From positions 1-16,264 of the forward strand of contig CABUHP010000013.1 in the NCBI GenBank assembly GCA_902491415.1: DNA of 16,264 bases, given 5' to 3'. Each line of letters starts with the position of its first letter. Within the stretch, counting starts at the first letter, position 1. The notes below the pieces were generated by a model, which had not been told where the DNA came from, did not search any database, and saw only the letters and a program-made list of their open reading frames with translations. Below are positions 7,667 to 15,100 of this stretch, in pieces. Made by a program: the position numbers and the translations under genes. Origin of the DNA: an uncultured Collinsella sp. Its GTDB lineage: Bacteria; Actinomycetota; Coriobacteriia; Coriobacteriales; Coriobacteriaceae.

Positions 7667-8968
7667 ATGGCCAAGAGCAGGTACGCCGATGCCACCAAGG
7701 CCGCTCGCAGGGCCGCGATGTCTGCCCACAAAGCCACGGCTGCGGCCAGCGATGCCGTTGCAGGCGCGCAGCCGTCTGCCAGTGCTGCCATCGAGCCCGC
7801 CCGCGACGCCCGTCGCGACGAGCTGACGCACGTGGACGCCAAGGGCGAGGTGCGCATGGTTGACGTGTCCGACAAGGCCGAGACCCATCGCATCGCTATC
7901 GCCGAGGGCACCATCCTCATGCATCCCGAGACGCAGGCCATGGTGCTGCAGGACCGCGCCAAAAAGGGCGACGTGCTTGCCTGCGCGCGCGTGGCGGGCA
8001 TCATGGCCATCAAACGCACGAGCGATATCATCCCCATGTGCCATCCGTTGCTCATTACCAAGAGCAAGTGCGACATTGCGCCCATCGCCCCGGCGGGGAT
8101 GCCGGCCGAGGATGTGCCCGAGGGCTGGGCGCCGGCGCGCGCGGACGGGCAGGTTGGCTTTCACGTACTGGTTACGGCCGGCGTGACGGGTAAGACGGGT
8201 ATCGAGATGGAGGCCCTGACCGGCGCGAGTGCCACGTGCCTAACGATCTATGACATGTGCAAGGCGGTCGATCGCGGTATGGAGATCGTCGACGTGCGCC
8301 TGCTGCGCAAGGAGGGCGGCCGCTCGGGTGTGTGGGATCGCGCAGAGCGCCAGGCCGCTGCTGTTGAGGCAGTGGCCGCTGACGGTGCCGCGCCCGCGAG
8401 CGCACCCGTCACCATCGCGCCCGCAGCTCCGGCCCCGGCCGTCCCCGCGATCGCGTTTATCGGCTACCAAAACTCGGGCAAAACCACGCTCGTCGAGAAG
8501 GTCATTGCCGAGCTCACCCGCCGCGGCCTGCGCGTGGGTTCGCTCAAGCATCATGGGCATCACGGCTTTGATATCGATGTACCCGCTAAGGATACGTGGC
8601 GCCATCACCAGGCCGGATCCAAACACGTGGGGCTCATCTGCGCCACGCGCTGGGCGGAGTACGCCGACACGCGCGAGGAGGACGAGATGCCCGCGCGTGA
8701 GCTGCTGTCGCGCTACAACGATGTCGACGTGGTGATCATCGAGGGCTACAAGACCGAGGGCTTCGACAACATCGTGGTCGCGCGCTCCGGTGTCGACCGT
8801 CTGCGCGGCAAGAGTTCGCTTGACCTGGTCGACGGCCGCACACTGGCCCTTGCCTGCAACGAGGCCCTGGCGCGTCAGGCCTTCGACGCCGGCTTTGCGA
8901 CCCGAGCCATCAACATCAACGACGCCCGAGCCATCTGCGATCTCATCCAAGACCATCTTCAGGCTTGA
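7667..8968 (+). CDS. moaC: MoaC-MobB fusion: cyclic pyranopterin monophosphate synthase plus MobB GTPase
   Basis: One frame of 433 residues holds two molybdenum cofactor proteins. Residues 1-52 are an Ala/Lys/Arg-rich extension. Residues 53-222 are MoaC, with MVDVSDKAETHR, KGDVLACARVAGIMAIKRT, IPMCHPL, TGKTGIEMEALTG and TIYDMCKAVD. Lys100, Asp196 and Lys199 correspond to E. coli Lys51, Asp128 and Lys131, so the MoaC site looks intact. Residues 225-260 form an Ala/Pro-rich linker. Residues 261-433 are MobB, with Walker A GYQNSGKTT (266-274) and VVIIEGYKTEGF. MobB is a GTP-binding helper in attaching guanine dinucleotide to molybdopterin. I chose the ATG at 7667 (GGAGG site, 4 nt after the moaA stop) over an in-frame ATG at 7622 that overlaps moaA. 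Separate moaC and mobB genes are usual; this fusion looks genuine because the linker is continuous and both domains are complete. Confidence 0.93.
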   Translation: MAKSRYADATKAARRAAMSAHKATAAASDAVAGAQPSASAAIEPARDARRDELTHVDAKGEVRMVDVSDKAETHRIAIAEGTILMHPETQAMVLQDRAKKGDVLACARVAGIMAIKRTSDIIPMCHPLLITKSKCDIAPIAPAGMPAEDVPEGWAPARADGQVGFHVLVTAGVTGKTGIEMEALTGASATCLTIYDMCKAVDRGMEIVDVRLLRKEGGRSGVWDRAERQAAAVEAVAADGAAPASAPVTIAPAAPAPAVPAIAFIGYQNSGKTTLVEKVIAELTRRGLRVGSLKHHGHHGFDIDVPAKDTWRHHQAGSKHVGLICATRWAEYADTREEDEMPARELLSRYNDVDVVIIEGYKTEGFDNIVVARSGVDRLRGKSSLDLVDGRTLALACNEALARQAFDAGFATRAININDARAICDLIQDHLQA

Positions 8969-8974
8969 CGCTGC

Positions 8975-9074
8975 GCCGGCCCCAAGCACCCCATCTCGCC
9001 CCTCAAGCCGTCGCTCGCGTACCAAAGTACGCGTCGCTCCTCTTTCGGGGCGACCTGGGGCACTTGGAACCGGC
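8975..9074. repeat. 100-bp imperfect palindrome after moaC-mobB
   Basis: The element is symmetric about 9024/9025. The centre is CGCGTAC-CAAA-GTACGCG (9016-9022 and 9027-9033). The outer arms, about 8975-9002 and 9047-9074, pair in blocks (GCCGG/CCGGC, CCAAG/CTTGG, CCCCA/TGGGG, TCGCCCC/GGGGCGA). It begins 7 nt after the moaC-mobB stop. As RNA it would form one long hairpin that could terminate or protect the moa message. No T run follows. Confidence 0.7.
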
Positions 9075-9093
9075 TCGCTGCGTTGCCATAACA

Positions 9094-9122
9094 TGCCAAA
9101 AAGGGACAGGTTTATTTTGGCA
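9094..9122. repeat. GGGACAGG-loop hairpin, divergent copy
   Basis: The stem TGCCAAAA (9094-9101) pairs with TTTTGGCA (9115-9122) around a loop containing GGGACAGG. It shares only that core with the three longer copies at 9148, 10732 and 11693; the stem sequence is different. Confidence 0.6.
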
Positions 9123-9147
9123 GGTTTTATCTGGGCAAACGTCATTT

Positions 9148-9180
9148 CCACCACAAAGGGGACAGGCACCTTTGTGGTGG
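9148..9180. repeat. GGGACAGG-loop hairpin, copy 1
   Basis: A perfect 12-bp stem CCACCACAAAGG (9148-9159) with CCTTTGTGGTGG (9169-9180), loop GGACAGGCA. It is followed by ATTTTGCTTTGG, very like the sequence after the 10732 copy. It lies 26 nt after the divergent copy and upstream of the MFS promoter candidate. Confidence 0.85.
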
Positions 9181-9188
9181 ATTTTGCT

Positions 9189-9225
9189 TTGGTAGATGTG
9201 TGGGGCATGCCTTACAATCTACCAA
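9189..9225 (+). promoter_or_regulatory. Candidate MFS promoter inside a perfect 9-bp inverted repeat
   Basis: A -35-like TTGGTA (9189-9194) and -10-like TACAAT (9213-9218) are 18 bp apart. Both lie in or next to the inverted repeat TTGGTAGAT (9189-9197) / ATCTACCAA (9217-9225). A dimeric repressor or activator could sit here. The 5' leader that follows has a CGGTGG/CCACCG hairpin (9307-9312 with 9320-9325) and an alternative CGAAT/ATTCG pairing (9313-9317 with 9331-9335) just before the ribosome site. No regulator gene is adjacent. Otherwise I see nothing in 9226-9354. Confidence 0.42.
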
Positions 9226-9354
9226 GTAGTTCATGACGGGCGAAAAACGGAGAGAAGGGGCTTGATGCGTCCTTAGTGTTTCTTGCGAATAGATTGATTT
9301 GACAGACGGTGGCGAATGCCCACCGCCCGTATTCGTATGAAACAAGGAGTCTCC

Positions 9355-10635
9355 ATGCTCGCCTCTCTTTTCTCAAAGCCTCAATCATCGCTGTCCATGC
9401 AGGCCAAGCGCCTGGTGGCGATGCGCTTTCTCATCTACACCGGCTTCCAGACCAGCTACTTTATCGGCGTCATCGGGACGCTCACCTATGCGGACGGCGC
9501 TTCGGTCGTCGCGACATCGCTGGCCGTCCTGTTTATGAATGTATTCGTGATCATGGGATCCTTTGCGGGTGGCGCGGCGCTCGACGCCTGGGGTCCGCGC
9601 CGCCATTTCTTGCTGAGCATCATCGGCGCTCTCGCAACTGGCGCGGCGATCCTCGTTTTTGGCAGCGCGACCGGAACAGTCCTTGCCGGCGCGGTGTTTC
9701 TGGGCTTTACGATGGGATTCGCCCAGCCTATTGCCACATCCTATCCGGCCTACCTCACCGATGATCCCGTCGAGCTCAAAGACATCAACTCCGCCATCGC
9801 CATGTTTTCAAACGTGAGTATCATCGTTGGCCCCACGCTGGGCGGCTTTGTCGCGGCTGCTGCGTCGTCGCGCGCGGTGTTCGTGCTCATGATGATCTTT
9901 ACCGTACTGGCGCTCGTCGCCGGTTGGGGCTTTAGACCGCAGACCAGCCATGTCGCCGGAGATGCGGATGCCGATTCGGCAGAGGAAGGGGAGCGTGCGG
10001 GACAAAGCTCCAACCCCAGCGCATCCTCCCGCGCAACCTTCGCGACCAGCATCAAGACGGTCTTTACCAACAGCGTCCTCGCCCTGCTGTTCTGCATTAT
10101 TTTCCTTTCGAACTTTGGCTACGGTGCCTTCGACCCGCTGGAGTCGTTCTTCTACCGCGATGTTCTGCATGTCGGTGTCGAATGGATGGGCTGGCTCTCG
10201 TCGGCCAGCGGTGTGGGCGCGGTGCTGGGCGCCGTGGCCGCGCTCCGCTTGCCGCCGCACCTGGTCAACCTAAAAACGCTGCTTGTGGCGCTTATGTCCG
10301 TGGGTCTGGGAAGCCTGCTCTACGTGGGAACGCCGTACGTGGGCGTGGCCCTCGTCGGCCAGATCGTCCTGGGCGTGGCGTGGGGCGTCGTCAACCCGCT
10401 CCACAACACGATCGTGCAAACGACGGCCCCGCTCGAGCAGCTCGGTCGCGTGAACTCGGTCATGGGTTTTGGCAACATGTTCGCCGGCTTGGCCCCGCTG
10501 ACAATTGCCCCATGGCTGGCGGCGACATTTGGCGTACAGCAGACGCTCGTAGGGGCGGGCATGGTCGTGACGGCGGTTCCCGCGGCGTTGCTGCTGTTTG
10601 GACGCCGGCATTTGGATCGTGCCGCAAGGCAGTAA
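9355..10635 (+). CDS. MFS transporter
   Basis: A 12-helix major facilitator of 426 residues, expected to move a small solute or drug across the membrane. The first half has the MFS motif A region as GGAALDAWGPRRHFLLSI after helix 2, matching the usual G-x-x-x-D-x-x-G-R-R pattern. A polar loop of about 45 residues rich in Ser, Glu and Ala (around residues 195-240, DADSAEEGERAGQSSNPSASS) separates the two six-helix halves. The ATG at 9355 has an AAGGAG site 5 nt upstream; an in-frame start at 9316 lies inside the leader hairpin and is less likely. The gene stands alone, bounded by GGGACAGG hairpins and a 65-bp palindrome. The substrate cannot be told from sequence; drug efflux is only one option. 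Confidence 0.9.
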   Translation: MLASLFSKPQSSLSMQAKRLVAMRFLIYTGFQTSYFIGVIGTLTYADGASVVATSLAVLFMNVFVIMGSFAGGAALDAWGPRRHFLLSIIGALATGAAILVFGSATGTVLAGAVFLGFTMGFAQPIATSYPAYLTDDPVELKDINSAIAMFSNVSIIVGPTLGGFVAAAASSRAVFVLMMIFTVLALVAGWGFRPQTSHVAGDADADSAEEGERAGQSSNPSASSRATFATSIKTVFTNSVLALLFCIIFLSNFGYGAFDPLESFFYRDVLHVGVEWMGWLSSASGVGAVLGAVAALRLPPHLVNLKTLLVALMSVGLGSLLYVGTPYVGVALVGQIVLGVAWGVVNPLHNTIVQTTAPLEQLGRVNSVMGFGNMFAGLAPLTIAPWLAATFGVQQTLVGAGMVVTAVPAALLLFGRRHLDRAARQ

Positions 10636-10699
10636 AACCATCACAACATTCAGCGAAAATCGCGATTTTGCCGAAAAACGTCGAATGTTGTGATGGTTT
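10635..10699 (-). repeat. 65-bp intergenic palindromic repeat, copy 3 (inverted)
   Basis: Perfect 17-bp arms AAACCATCACAACATTC (10635-10651) and GAATGTTGTGATGGTTT (10683-10699). The core matches copies 1 and 2 only when read on the minus strand (CGTTTTTCGGCAAAATCGCG). It overlaps the last base of the MFS stop codon, so it probably ends or protects that message. A 13-bp near-perfect direct repeat GGGTCCGGCCACC / GGGTTCGGCCACC (10707-10719 and 10724-10736) follows. Confidence 0.87.
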
Positions 10700-10731
10700 G
10701 CGCCCCGGGTCCGGCCACCCTTCGGGTTCGG

Positions 10732-10764
10732 CCACCACAAAGGGGGCAGGCACCTTTGTGGTGG
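10732..10764. repeat. GGGACAGG-loop hairpin, copy 2, terminator-like
   Basis: The same 12-bp stem as copy 1 (CCACCACAAAGG with CCTTTGTGGTGG), loop GGGCAGGCA (one base changed). It is followed by TTTTTGCTTGG, so on the plus strand it resembles an intrinsic terminator for the MFS gene. A weak promoter candidate (TTGGAC at 10772, then the palindrome TGGTATACCA at 10795-10804) lies between it and the HAD gene. Confidence 0.85.
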
Positions 10765-10858
10765 TTTTTGCTTGGACGGGCCGCGCCCGTGCCTTGGTAT
10801 ACCATGTACGCCGTTCACGAATACACCCCACACCGCCGCACAACCCAGAAAGGCCCCC

Positions 10859-11680
10859 ATGGACACCACCTTCAGCCACATCAAAGCCGTGTTCTGCGAT
10901 ATCGACGGCACGCTGCTCACGAGCCAGCACACGGTGTCCCCGCGCACCGTGGCGGCAATCCGCGCCCTGCGCGAGCGCGGCGTGCTCTTTGGCCTGTGCA
11001 CCGGGCGCGACGCCCACGCGACCGAGGCCATGTACGAGCTCTGGGGCATCGAAGGCCTGGTAGACGTGCTGGTGGGCTGCGGTGGCGCCGAAGTCATCGA
11101 CCGTGCGCACGGCATCAACGAGCTGAGCTACCCGCTGCCAGGCGGGACCATCGCGCGCATCTGCGAGCACATGGCGGACCTTCCGGCAACGCCCGTCTGC
11201 CCCCGAGACGGCGTGTTCTACGTGCCCGAGAGCAACGCGTGCGTCGAGCACCTGTCGCGCGTCGACGGCGTGCCCTACCAGGTGGTCGATTTTGCCGAGT
11301 TTTTGCGCGAGCCGCAGCCCAAGGTGATGTTTACCATGGCGCCCGAGGTGATGCCGCGGGTGATTGAGCGGGCATCGACGTTTGCCGATAACACTGTTAA
11401 GGCGGCGGCTCTGCAAACCACGCAGCGGCTCTACGAGTTCATGGATCCGCGCGTGTCCAAGACGCGCGGCCTTGTGCGCGTGGCGGAGCTCAATGACATG
11501 GAGCTCCAGAACGTCTGCGTGTTTGGCGATGCGGACAACGACACCTGCATGGTGGCCGACGCCGGCGTGGGCGTGGCCATGGCAAATGGCAGCGACGCCA
11601 CCCGTGCCGCCGCCGACTTTGTAACCGCGAGCAACGACAAAGACGGCATCGCGATCTTTATCGAGGAGCATCTGCTGTAG
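10859..11680 (+). CDS. Cof-type HAD-superfamily phosphatase
   Basis: A cytosolic 273-residue Mg2+-dependent phosphatase of the Cof/IIB group, which usually acts on sugar phosphates, flavin phosphates or similar small molecules. All HAD motifs are present: motif I FCDIDGTLL (nucleophile Asp14, acid Asp16), motif II LCTGR (Thr48), motif III Lys201 in VSKTRGL, and motif IV VFGDADNDTCMVADAG (Asp224, Asp228). Between motifs II and III is the alpha/beta cap typical of the group (about 80-190). The ATG at 10859 follows an AGAAAGG site; the longer in-frame start at 10772 falls in the promoter/hairpin region. The substrate is unknown. A terminator-like hairpin follows 12 nt after the stop. Confidence 0.92.
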   Translation: MDTTFSHIKAVFCDIDGTLLTSQHTVSPRTVAAIRALRERGVLFGLCTGRDAHATEAMYELWGIEGLVDVLVGCGGAEVIDRAHGINELSYPLPGGTIARICEHMADLPATPVCPRDGVFYVPESNACVEHLSRVDGVPYQVVDFAEFLREPQPKVMFTMAPEVMPRVIERASTFADNTVKAAALQTTQRLYEFMDPRVSKTRGLVRVAELNDMELQNVCVFGDADNDTCMVADAGVGVAMANGSDATRAAADFVTASNDKDGIAIFIEEHLL

Positions 11681-11692
11681 CGCCGGGGGAGA

Positions 11693-11727
11693 ACCACCGC
11701 AAAGGGGACAGGCTCCTTTGCGGTGGT
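11693..11727. repeat. GGGACAGG-loop hairpin, copy 3, with compensatory stem change
   Basis: A perfect 13-bp stem ACCACCGCAAAGG (11693-11705) with CCTTTGCGGTGGT (11715-11727), loop GGACAGGCT. Compared with the 9148 and 10732 copies, an A-T pair in the stem is now G-C on both arms, so pairing is kept. It lies 12 nt after the HAD stop and probably ends that transcript. Confidence 0.85.
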
Positions 11728-12184
11728 CTCAGGCGATTTGGGCGAATTGATGCCTAAAATCTGCGCGAAAATCCAAATAACGTTGTCTGAACATTACGCT
11801 TCTAACCACCGATGAGCTAAAGATATTCCCATCAATTTGGTAGTCTATTCCTCCCGGTTAATGACCTACCGCTCACGGTCGATTTTCGACCGTTCACAGG
11901 ATGTTTGCTCTTGAGCAAAATGTTGTGCAAATAAATAAAATGCTATTAAAAAATGATAACTAGCTTAATTACCAGTAGAAATAGATATTTCAGAGCGAAT
12001 AAACGAAGGTAAATCCGAGCAAATGTCAAGAGAATTGAGAATTCGCTACAAAACTATCGGTATTTTTGCTTAGATGTTCAAACAATCGTTACAATATGTA
12101 CTATAAGTGTGCGCAATTACAGGTTGCGCAGATACGTTTGATAGTGAAAGAGCAAGATCGCGGTCTCTTGGGGAGGAGACATCG
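11728..12184 (+). other. AT-rich intergenic region upstream of the pilus operon
   Basis: About 450 nt with no gene that I can support. The part from about 11900 on is much more AT-rich than the neighbouring genes. It holds two small hairpins: ACGGTCG-ATTTT-CGACCGT (11875-11893) and TTTGCTC/GAGCAAA (11904-11919). Neither is followed by a T run. A looser GGTAG/CTACC pairing spans about 11839-11869. The last 20 nt give the ribosome site GGGGAGGAGA before the adhesin ATG. The length and base bias suggest regulatory DNA or the edge of an acquired pilus locus. I recognise no riboswitch. Confidence 0.5.
12066..12107 (+). promoter_or_regulatory. Candidate promoter(s) of the pilus operon
   Basis: Two overlapping possibilities: TTGCTT (12066-12071) with TACAAT (12090-12095) at 18 bp, or TTCAAA (12077-12082) with TACTAT (12099-12104) at 16 bp. 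Either would give a leader of about 75-85 nt before the ATG at 12185. The assignment rests on box similarity only. Confidence 0.4.
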
Positions 12185-15100
12185 ATGAAAGCGAATTCAG
12201 AAAAAACTAAGCAGAGTAAAAAAGCGACGCGCCGTGTGCTGGCAGGCGTTTTGTGCGGAGCCTCCGTGTTGAGCCTGGTACTGTCGCTCGTCATGCCTCC
12301 AATCTCGCAGGCCATTGCCAACGACGTCCAGACAGTTTCTACCGAGGAAACTGTAATGGGGGGGGGTTCCTCAAGTGAGTCCGCTGCTGTAGATAACACC
12401 AGCGAGGATGCCGAAAACCAGAATAGCGACGAGACCAATGGCGGCGAGGCTGGCTCTTCAAATAGTGCTGAGCAGGCTCAGAGTGCGAATGCGGCTTCAG
12501 CGAGAGCGACGGCCACCGTGGAGAAGGGAATTTATGTTCCCACGTCTATCGGTATCGGTACGAATATCGATGTCTCCACCCCCGATCCCGGCGTGGCCAC
12601 CTACGTCGGCCGCGACATGTACATCGGTGGTAAGCCGAGCGACACTAGTAATCTTGATGCGGAGAACGCCCCCACCGGCTCATATGCCGCTGAGGCGGAG
12701 GGCCTTACCTTGGTCCGTGGCAAGCTTGCCATGAATCCAGTCAAAGAGAGCTGGCCCTATCAATCAATTGGTGCTGGTTTCCGCTTTGGCACCGTTGGTT
12801 TTGGTTCCCAGTTCCGTCCTGTCGCCGGCAGCACCGCGCTTGCGGTGGCCGGAATTAAAAGTGCGATCACCAAGATGAGCGTTGGTTATAGCGGCGACTC
12901 GCCGGAGACGACTACCGTTGGCGCTTGGAAGAAAGGCGCTTGGGTCGGACGGCAGAAATCTTCTGAGGGCGCGACTCCTTCCGGCTTTGCCTACACTGCG
13001 CAGATCGCAGGCCCCATCACATACTGGCGCGATAACAATGAACGCCAATCCGTGGTGACAACGCAGGGTAATTGGTACGAGGGCGAGAACTCTCAGGAAA
13101 GCAACCTGTTCAATCAAACTGTTGATTTGACTAATGTCAACAATAACGATTATTCGAGCTACAACGGTGAAGATGGGTACCTCTCGAAGCTATCGAAACA
13201 GCTCAACTCGTTTGCAAATACCGGCACGCTCGAGGTTGGTTTCGCGAGCAATCACAACAACTACGTAATCAACAAGTACGACAAGACGGATTGTAATTAT
13301 GGCCTGGTGTTTGATGAGTCGTATAAGACCATATATTCGGACTGCGCCGATACGTCGCTCAATGGTAAGCAATTCAAGAATAGCGAGCGTCTTATCACGT
13401 TTAAGGGCGACAACACCTCTATGCAGCAGGTGTTCACCATCGATGCTTCTCAGCTGAGCAATACATACAACAACGAGTATTATCGTGGCGTTGATTTCGC
13501 ATTCGAGGGCATTCCCAAGGGCGCCTCGGTTGTTGTGAACGTTACCGGATCTTCGAATATTGAGTTTCACAATGGCTGGCGCTTTTGGTGGAACGGTACC
13601 GAGATTTCGCGTGGTTACGAAACTCAATATTCCGGCAAGGAGCTGGGCGAGGCATACGCGACGGCTTCCCAGTCCATCATGTGGAACTTTGTCAATACGC
13701 AAAGCCTTACCATTCGAGGCGGCATCGCGGGAGAAAACCGCGCGGACTGGGGATACGGCGGCACAGCCACCGGTGCCAAGTGGACTGACGACGATCCTGC
13801 GGCGGCTATGATCGGATCGATTCTCGTTCCCAACGGAAGTTTCGACGACCATGTGACTACCAACGGCCGCGTTTATGTGGGCGTCGATTTCTCAATGAAC
13901 AGCCCGAAGGTTGCCGCAGCATTTGGTGAGGGTAACTCGGCTTCCGTCATCGATATGGATCAGGAGCGTCACAACTTCCCGTGGTCTGGGTCGTATACGC
14001 CCGACGGCTCCGCCGTTGCGTGGAGCAAGGTCGATGCGGCGAACGGCAACACGTCGCTTCCTGGTTCCTCGTGGGCTATCTATGGTTCTGTCGAGAATGC
14101 TGTCGCGGGCAAGGACGCTATCGTGACGGTGACTGACGGTGGCGCAAATGATTACGCTTCGGGTGATGGCAAGCTTCAGTTCAACTATCTGAACCAGAAG
14201 GCAAACATCGGCAATTCCAACGATACCAACTACTTCACGTATTACATCAAAGAGGAGACGGCGCCGGCTGGCTACCAGAAGTCAGACACCATCTACTATG
14301 CCACTATGAACAATACTGGCGAGAAGCCGAACTACGTTCAGGGTTACGTGGATGAGAACGGCAAAAATGTTCCGTTCGAGAATAACCCCACAGGTGCCAT
14401 TCCCAACACCAAGATCATCACCGGTACGGTGTCTTGGACCAAGGTGGGGGAGGGCGACACAAAACACACTCCTTTGGCTGGTTCTGAGTGGAAACTCACC
14501 AAGACTAATGACGCCGATGGTGCGGCCGTTAACCAGTCCTGGACCGTGAGAGATCAGGTGAGCGACCAGTCGACTTCGAGCGATACCACGTGGGTAGACA
14601 CCGACACCGCGCCTGGCAAGTTCAAGCTCGAGGGCCTGCTGCCGGGCACGTACACGCTTGTTGAGACCCAGGCTCCGTTTGGCTACGAACTGAACAAGAA
14701 CACCTACAAGTTCACGGTGGACAGCACAAACGGCTCCATTACGTGGAAAGAGAACGAGCGGCCGAGCATCGATAGTGGCACTACGTACATCTCCGACAAG
14801 TGCAGTGCTACGTCCGTGAAGATCCCGGTGACCAAATCCGTTCGCAATACGGATTGGCCGAAGGATGCTGACGACAAATATGTGCCGTTCGAGTTCAGCA
14901 TTGTGGCTACGGGTGACTATGCAGCCAAAGCCCCCATGCCCGAAGCGCCCGAAGCACCCAAGATTTCTGTTGCCCCAAAGGCAAGGGAGACCGACGCCGC
15001 CAAGCTCAACAACATCACGGCGACCTTTGGCGCCATGACGTTCAACAAGTCGCACCTGTCCGATGCCCCCGGTGAGGTGGGTGACTACGCCAGGACCTAC

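Noticed and set aside
8340..8450. MoaC-MobB fusion as a lost stop codon or frameshift artefact
   Set aside because: The Ala/Pro-rich linker stays in one frame, neither domain is truncated, and no start site with a good ribosome signal is seen before the MobB part.
5168..10699. Palindromic repeats as a CRISPR array
   Set aside because: Copies are kilobases apart with genes between them, vary in orientation, and have no regular spacers or cas genes.
10460..11671. 403-codon and similar minus-strand frames over the HAD gene and repeats
   Set aside because: They run through hairpin repeats and antisense to a HAD gene with every catalytic motif. No ribosome site or family motif.
11875..11919. Two hairpins as intrinsic terminators or a riboswitch
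   Set aside because: No T run follows either hairpin, and I match no known riboswitch consensus. They also lie about 200 nt downstream of a better terminator-like hairpin.
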